Position numbers and translations under genes: made by a program. This document shows positions 55,421 to 59,077 of a stretch of DNA of 59,077 nt, in pieces. The first letter of the stretch is position 1. Each line of letters begins with the position of its first letter. The notes beneath the pieces are model-generated. The model was not told the DNA's origin, did no database searches, and was given only the letters and a program-made list of their open reading frames with translations. The DNA is from Verrucomicrobiaceae bacterium (GTDB taxonomy: Bacteria > Verrucomicrobiota > Verrucomicrobiia > Verrucomicrobiales > Verrucomicrobiaceae): NCBI GenBank assembly GCA_027489965.1, contig JAIXZA010000034.1, positions 1 through 59,077 on the forward strand, given 5' to 3'.

Positions 55421-56857
55421 TCAACCAATGCTGATCTGACCTTCATGCACGCCTGATTTCAGCCTGACTCGTGATTGAGTGTGATTGTGAATGACCACAT
55501 CGCCTTTAAAAATAACATCAGCAGCACACTCAACCGGTCCGTGAACCAGCAGACTATGACAATGCAGCAGACTCGGCGTGTGTGGGAAGTTTTCCTCCAG
55601 TCCATCCACGAGTTTACAGAGCTTCTGATCCAGATGCAGATGCGGTGGCTGCCCCTTGCGACTGGGGTGCAGGCGCAGGCAGAAGTCTTCGGTCAATTCA
55701 TAGGCATCGCTACGCACTGAAAGCAGATCGCTGGTGGTCTTCACAGGAGCAAACCGAATGCGTGAAACCTCAATGGCTCCTGCGCCCTCAAAGCACTCGA
55801 TAGCCGCTCCCATGGCCGTCTCCACCTGAATCACCGCTGGGGATTGAGCATCGCGAGGATCCACCGTTTTTTTATTCATGATCGGCGGCAGTGGGATCAG
55901 GCCGTCATTGGCCACGAGGGCCGCTTTTAATGCCTGAAGATCAATCCAGAGATTGTTCGTATTAAAGTAGCGATGCAGGTCAATGTTTTGAAAATGCGCT
56001 TCGTCATCCTTCGGGCATTGAGCTGACTCGCGCAGTAAAAAGCGCCCATCGCGAAGACGCACAGCCAGATGACCTCCCTTTTTATCGGACTCCGTGCGTC
56101 GAGTGACCTCCATCGCAAAGGGCATGCCACTATCGACAAACCAGGCCAAAATCGAAGGATCAAGCGTCGCCCCCAAATTGTCTGAGTTGGACACAAACGC
56201 ATAACGCACACCGCTATTGAGCAGTCGTTCCAACCAGCACGATCCAGCCAGACAGGCATAGATGTCGCCATGACCTGGCGGGCACCATTCCTGATCAGGA
56301 TTCGCAGGCCATTCAGCAGGTTCAAGAGAGGCCGCCAGCACCTTGGGCACCTTGTTTTGCATCAGCTCCCAAGTCTCACGCCCGCCTAATTGAGGAAACC
56401 GGGACTGCAAGTGCTCTGCCGTATCCTGAGAGGTGCTGAAGCTATTCATCAGCATGAACAGAGGCACTTCACCACCTGTCTGGCCACGAAGACGTAGGAT
56501 CTGTCGGGCAATCAGATCCAGAAAGGTGTCCTCACCCCGCACCGGCAGTAGCGACTTCGCTTTTTCCAAACCCATGCCAGTGCCAAGACCTCCGTTAAGC
56601 TTGATCAGCACGGTTTGCTTGAAGAGCTCAGCCGCACGCAGGTCGTCAGGCGGAGTTAGCGCCTCCGCACAAGGCAGATCCTTCGCCGCAGCAATCGTGG
56701 CCTCAGGAATCATCCCGGTCTCACCAGCTTGCAGCGCCGTGTAACTTCCACGAAAGGCGCGAATCGCCGAGTCACTCAGACCTGCGGCCAGCATTCTCTG
56801 GCGGAACGGGGTAAAGGCAGCTTCGATCGACTCTGGACTCGGTGTGGATGGGCTCAT
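55421..56857 (-). CDS. UTP-glucose-1-phosphate uridylyltransferase, eukaryote-like (UDPGP) type
   Basis: A 478-residue cytoplasmic enzyme making UDP-glucose from UTP and glucose 1-phosphate. The nucleotide loop LNGGLGTGMGLEKAKSLLPV (starting at residue 87) is the UDPGP-family signature, and FVSNSDNLGATLD and KTTSDLLSVRSDAY follow as expected. This is the eukaryotic-type fold rather than bacterial GalU. It stands between sulfatase genes, 107 bases before the sulfatase run and 93 after the last sulfatase. It is the only cytoplasmic metabolic enzyme of the island and may be housekeeping. Confidence 0.9.
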   Translation of the reverse strand: MSPSTPSPESIEAAFTPFRQRMLAAGLSDSAIRAFRGSYTALQAGETGMIPEATIAAAKDLPCAEALTPPDDLRAAELFKQTVLIKLNGGLGTGMGLEKAKSLLPVRGEDTFLDLIARQILRLRGQTGGEVPLFMLMNSFSTSQDTAEHLQSRFPQLGGRETWELMQNKVPKVLAASLEPAEWPANPDQEWCPPGHGDIYACLAGSCWLERLLNSGVRYAFVSNSDNLGATLDPSILAWFVDSGMPFAMEVTRRTESDKKGGHLAVRLRDGRFLLRESAQCPKDDEAHFQNIDLHRYFNTNNLWIDLQALKAALVANDGLIPLPPIMNKKTVDPRDAQSPAVIQVETAMGAAIECFEGAGAIEVSRIRFAPVKTTSDLLSVRSDAYELTEDFCLRLHPSRKGQPPHLHLDQKLCKLVDGLEENFPHTPSLLHCHSLLVHGPVECAADVIFKGDVVIHNHTQSRVRLKSGVHEGQISIG

Positions 56858-56950
56858 GTGGGCGCAAGGCTAGTAGAACTGGGCGTCTAGGCAAATGATG
56901 ATTTCGTTCCGGCGAAACGGTTTTTCAAAGCAAGCCACAGGACTTGACGG

Positions 56951-58381
56951 TTACCGTTTGGTCGGCCGCTTCTTCAGCGACTCTTGACCCAATTCAGGCC
57001 CACGATCAGGAGGCATGGACTGATGCCATTCCAGCAATGCTTTCGTCATCTTCATGACCTGATCCAATTTTTGATCCGCCAGATTCGTCGTCTCGGCCCG
57101 ATCCTTGGAGAGATCGTAGAGCTGCGGCTGACGGCCATCGTAGTCACACAGCAGCTTCCATTCGCCTTCACGCATCGCGAGATCTGGCAGTCGTTCGGGC
57201 AGCTTGTCATTGACGGTTTTCCGATCGGGTGGACGACGCCAAAACAGAGGCTGACTACGAGAACCCGCACTTTTGCCAAGAAGCACTGGCGCTACGTTTT
57301 GACCATCAAACTGGAGACTCTCCGGCAATGCTACCTGGGCGATGGACAGAAGGGAGGGCACCAGATCAAACGCAGCGAAAAACGAGGTCTCATTGTGGCG
57401 GCCCACCTTTGCCTTGTCCATCAGACCAGGTCCCCAAGCAATCAGCGGCGAGCGCGTGCCGCCCTCATACAGCGTCGTCTTACTGCCACGGAATGGACCT
57501 GGACTTCCAGCGCCCGGCTCAGGACCATTGTCAGAGCAGATCAACACAAGTGTATTCTCACGCAGTTCCGGATTGGAGCGGATGTGATCAAAGAGCTTGC
57601 CCAATTGACGATCCATTTCTTTGAGGACGGCCAGATAGAGTCCACGCTTCCCTTCAGCCCATTGATTCACCGGCGGCCACCAGGGACCATGCACATCGTC
57701 AGGCCAAAGGTTGAGGTAAAAGGGCTTCTTCGCCGCGATGGAGCGATCCATGAAAGGGAGTGCTGCGTCAATAAAACCCGTGGTGATCTTTGAGCGCTGC
57801 ATCCACGTCACCGGCCCGCCCAGACGCTCGGCATCCGCCCAAATTTTACCCGGCTTTGTGTCGCCAGGTTTCAAGGTCAGCGGCAAGAGTTTCGGCCCCA
57901 TGCCCTCAAAGTTCGTGAGCGATTCATCAAAGCCATAAGCTGTGATTGGCGGTGCCTGATCGACATCACGCTGTCCTCCGAGATGCCATTTGCCGAAGTG
58001 CCCCGTGGCATAACCCTGTTGCTGAAGGAGACGCGCCAGCGTCGGTGCCTTGGGATCCAGCCAGTTCGTCACCCCTCGCCGTTCATTGTCTCTTTGATTG
58101 TTTAAGTAGGACGTCACCCGCCAACGCTGCGGATACTGCCCTGTCGTCAGTGCACAGCGCGATGGTGAGCAAATGGGCGAGTTCACATAAAACTGGGAAA
58201 AACGAATCCCCTCCGCCGCCATGCGATCCACATTCGGCGTCTTCGCCTCCTGATTACCAAAGCAGGAGAAATCACCCCATCCCATGTCGTCGATCAAGAC
58301 CATGACAAAATTAGGCGGCGGCCCTGCCTGAGCCGTTACGCAGAAGCTCAAGAGACAAAACAGAGAGACGATGATTTTCAT
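56951..58381 (-). CDS. Exported sulfatase
   Basis: A 476-residue sulfatase. The start at 58381 (MKIIVSLFCLLSF) opens a signal peptide to about AQA; the open frame runs 135 codons further but that part is intergenic repeat. Metal motif IDDMGWGDFSCFGNQ, active site CSPSR with Cys71, ICSDNGPEPGAGSPGPFRGSKTTLYEGG and a C-terminal QLYDLSKDRAETTNL block are all present. It is the tenth sulfatase of the window and the right-hand end of the island. Confidence 0.9.
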   Translation of the reverse strand: MKIIVSLFCLLSFCVTAQAGPPPNFVMVLIDDMGWGDFSCFGNQEAKTPNVDRMAAEGIRFSQFYVNSPICSPSRCALTTGQYPQRWRVTSYLNNQRDNERRGVTNWLDPKAPTLARLLQQQGYATGHFGKWHLGGQRDVDQAPPITAYGFDESLTNFEGMGPKLLPLTLKPGDTKPGKIWADAERLGGPVTWMQRSKITTGFIDAALPFMDRSIAAKKPFYLNLWPDDVHGPWWPPVNQWAEGKRGLYLAVLKEMDRQLGKLFDHIRSNPELRENTLVLICSDNGPEPGAGSPGPFRGSKTTLYEGGTRSPLIAWGPGLMDKAKVGRHNETSFFAAFDLVPSLLSIAQVALPESLQFDGQNVAPVLLGKSAGSRSQPLFWRRPPDRKTVNDKLPERLPDLAMREGEWKLLCDYDGRQPQLYDLSKDRAETTNLADQKLDQVMKMTKALLEWHQSMPPDRGPELGQESLKKRPTKR

Positions 58382-58772
58382 AAAACGTGATCCACTACCA
58401 AGACGTGGACAGAACTCCAGACTTGCAAGACAAGCACACCGCCACCTATCCATGATCAACCCGTTCAAGGAAGAGGAAGGGGAAATAGAAGATGGAGGGC
58501 AGAGGGCAGGTAGGGACGCGCTGCTCCGCGTCCGATTTCCGTCCCCGCGTTCGGGGCCTTCTCTTGAATCATCGGACACCTCCCAGCGCGTCCCTACCAT
58601 GATCATCGTAGGTTCTGCCGCTGTAGGGCTTGGAGTCCCAACGGGACGGTCTATCGCAGCCCAGGGCAGCGCCCTGGGTTTGCCAAGCAAAGACATCCGA
58701 GCCCTGAAGGGGCGACCAATTAGCGCCGCGTCCCTACCAGGAACCAAGAACAAAGCACCAAGAACAAAAACC
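58382..58772. other. 391-base intergenic region with repeats
   Basis: No gene is visible. The stretch next to the sulfatase start (58382-58500) shows nothing distinctive beyond purine-rich sequence. From 58509 a dense set of palindromes begins, listed separately. Near the right end a 14-base unit (ACCAAGAACAAA plus two bases) is repeated in tandem at 58743-58770. Confidence 0.7.
58509..58740. repeat. Cluster of REP-like palindromic repeats
   Basis: A perfect 15-bp inverted repeat (GGTAGGGACGCGCTG at 58509-58523, its complement at 58584-58598) encloses two hairpins: GGACGCG/CGCGTCC (58514-58533) and CCCCG/CGGGG (58543-58556). Farther on come GTCCC/GGGAC (58635-58647) and a strong CCCAGGGC/GCCCTGGG hairpin (58660-58678). 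A third partial copy of the GCGTCCCTACC arm lies near 58729-58739. Both element types look like the short mobile or REP-type repeats scattered between genes in this phylum, which would occur many times in the genome. Confidence 0.7.
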
Positions 58773-59077
58773 CTACCTCCGCCCATTCAGAATGATCTCG
58801 TTCATCTTCTGCCTCAGCGCCTCCATGTCGGCATCGGAAAAACCCGAGTCCAGGGTACTGATGCTGTTGGTGTTGTTGCTCGTGCCGCTGACCGCGCTGT
58901 TGAGCTGGGCTTGGCTCACTTCCCCTGGGGCACCGTTGCTGCCGTTGATACCATCACTCCCGTTCGTGCCGTTGGTTCCGTTCAGGCCATCGTTGCCGCG
59001 AGGGATGCCGAAACTGAACCGCACGTTGTTGCTGTCAAAGCTCACAGTCACCAGGGGTATGTTCACAGCCTGCGAGA
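58773..59077 (-). CDS. Collagen-like repeat protein, C-terminal part (5' truncated by window edge)
   Basis: The frame is open to the right edge, leaving about 100 residues. A short beta-like start (NIPLVTVSFDSNNVRFSFGIPRG) is followed by a run of eight to nine Gly-X-Y triplets rich in Asn, Ser and Thr (GLNGTNGTNGSDGINGSNG) and a helical C-terminus (DADMEALRQKMNEIIL) that could trimerise. Such collagen-like segments occur in surface or fibre proteins. The function cannot be judged from this fragment. The stop lies in the repeat-rich gap facing the last sulfatase. Confidence 0.65.
   Translation of the reverse strand, partial: SQAVNIPLVTVSFDSNNVRFSFGIPRGNDGLNGTNGTNGSDGINGSNGAPGEVSQAQLNSAVSGTSNNTNSISTLDSGFSDADMEALRQKMNEIILNGRR

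Noticed and set aside
27014..58381. Phosphatase or phosphonate hydrolase instead of sulfatase
   Set aside because: All ten proteins have the full Cys-x-Pro-x-Arg sulfatase core close to residue 70-82 after a signal peptide, which alkaline phosphatases lack.
58509..58740. CRISPR array
   Set aside because: The repeats are inverted, of unequal length and unevenly spaced, without spacers or cas genes.
58385..58786. N-terminal 135-codon extension of the last sulfatase
   Set aside because: The extension runs through palindromic repeats; the signal peptide begins at the internal ATG at 58381.

Overview
The window looks like a chromosomal piece of a Verrucomicrobiota bacterium, most likely a Prosthecobacter/Verrucomicrobium-like member of Verrucomicrobiales. 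This rests on the gene families: many secreted Cys-type sulfatases, DUF4838 proteins, PmoA-like DUF6807, SGNH and BD-FAE-type esterases, a TIGR03790 protein, a eukaryote-like UDP-glucose pyrophosphorylase and an envelope Tol system. Shine-Dalgarno motifs are almost absent and no SusC/SusD pair is present. No 16S or other marker gene is here, so the assignment is an inference.

Layout. (1) Positions 1-8.9 kb are mostly housekeeping or envelope genes. They comprise the 3' end of a bacterial alpha-2-macroglobulin gene (+), a compact tolQ-tolR-tolA-tolB-pal operon (-), a 338-base intergenic region with strong inverted repeats, a TIGR03790 protein overlapping a PhnP-like MBL hydrolase (-), and the divergent tcdA (+). 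(2) From 8.96 to 58.4 kb every gene lies on the minus strand. This roughly 49-kb block is a glycan-degradation island of about 26 genes. Sub-block A (25.2 to 9.0 kb, read right to left) is one tightly spaced operon: amidohydrolase, SGNH esterase, DUF6807, SGNH-sialidase fusion, PIG-L deacetylase, two DUF4838/CBM9 proteins around a sialidase-like protein, and a double esterase. Sub-block B (37.6 to 25.4 kb) holds a LamG protein, a GH99-like/esterase fusion, a GH2/alginate-lyase-like fusion with a candidate promoter and operator, a sulfatase with an EF-hand tail, and another SGNH/esterase fusion. A two-component system (40.6 to 37.8 kb) separates this from sub-block C (55.3 to 40.6 kb), in which eight sulfatases, one esterase and one CBM9-like protein lie head to tail. 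A UDP-glucose pyrophosphorylase and a tenth sulfatase close the island. (3) Past 58.4 kb lie a cluster of small palindromic repeats and the 3' end of a collagen-like protein gene.

How it may work together (inference): almost every enzyme carries a signal peptide, so deconstruction would happen in the periplasm or outside the cell. Sulfatases would remove sulfate, SGNH and BD-FAE-type esterases acyl groups, PIG-L N-acetyl groups, and the GH2, GH99-like, DUF4838, sialidase-like and lyase modules would cut the backbone or side chains. No sugar importer, sulfatase-maturing enzyme or intracellular sugar-catabolic pathway is visible, so these must be supplied from elsewhere. The recurring fusion of esterases to other hydrolases, and the run of eight sulfatases, suggest a heavily sulfated and acylated, uronate-containing polysaccharide. 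The substrate cannot be read from the sequence.
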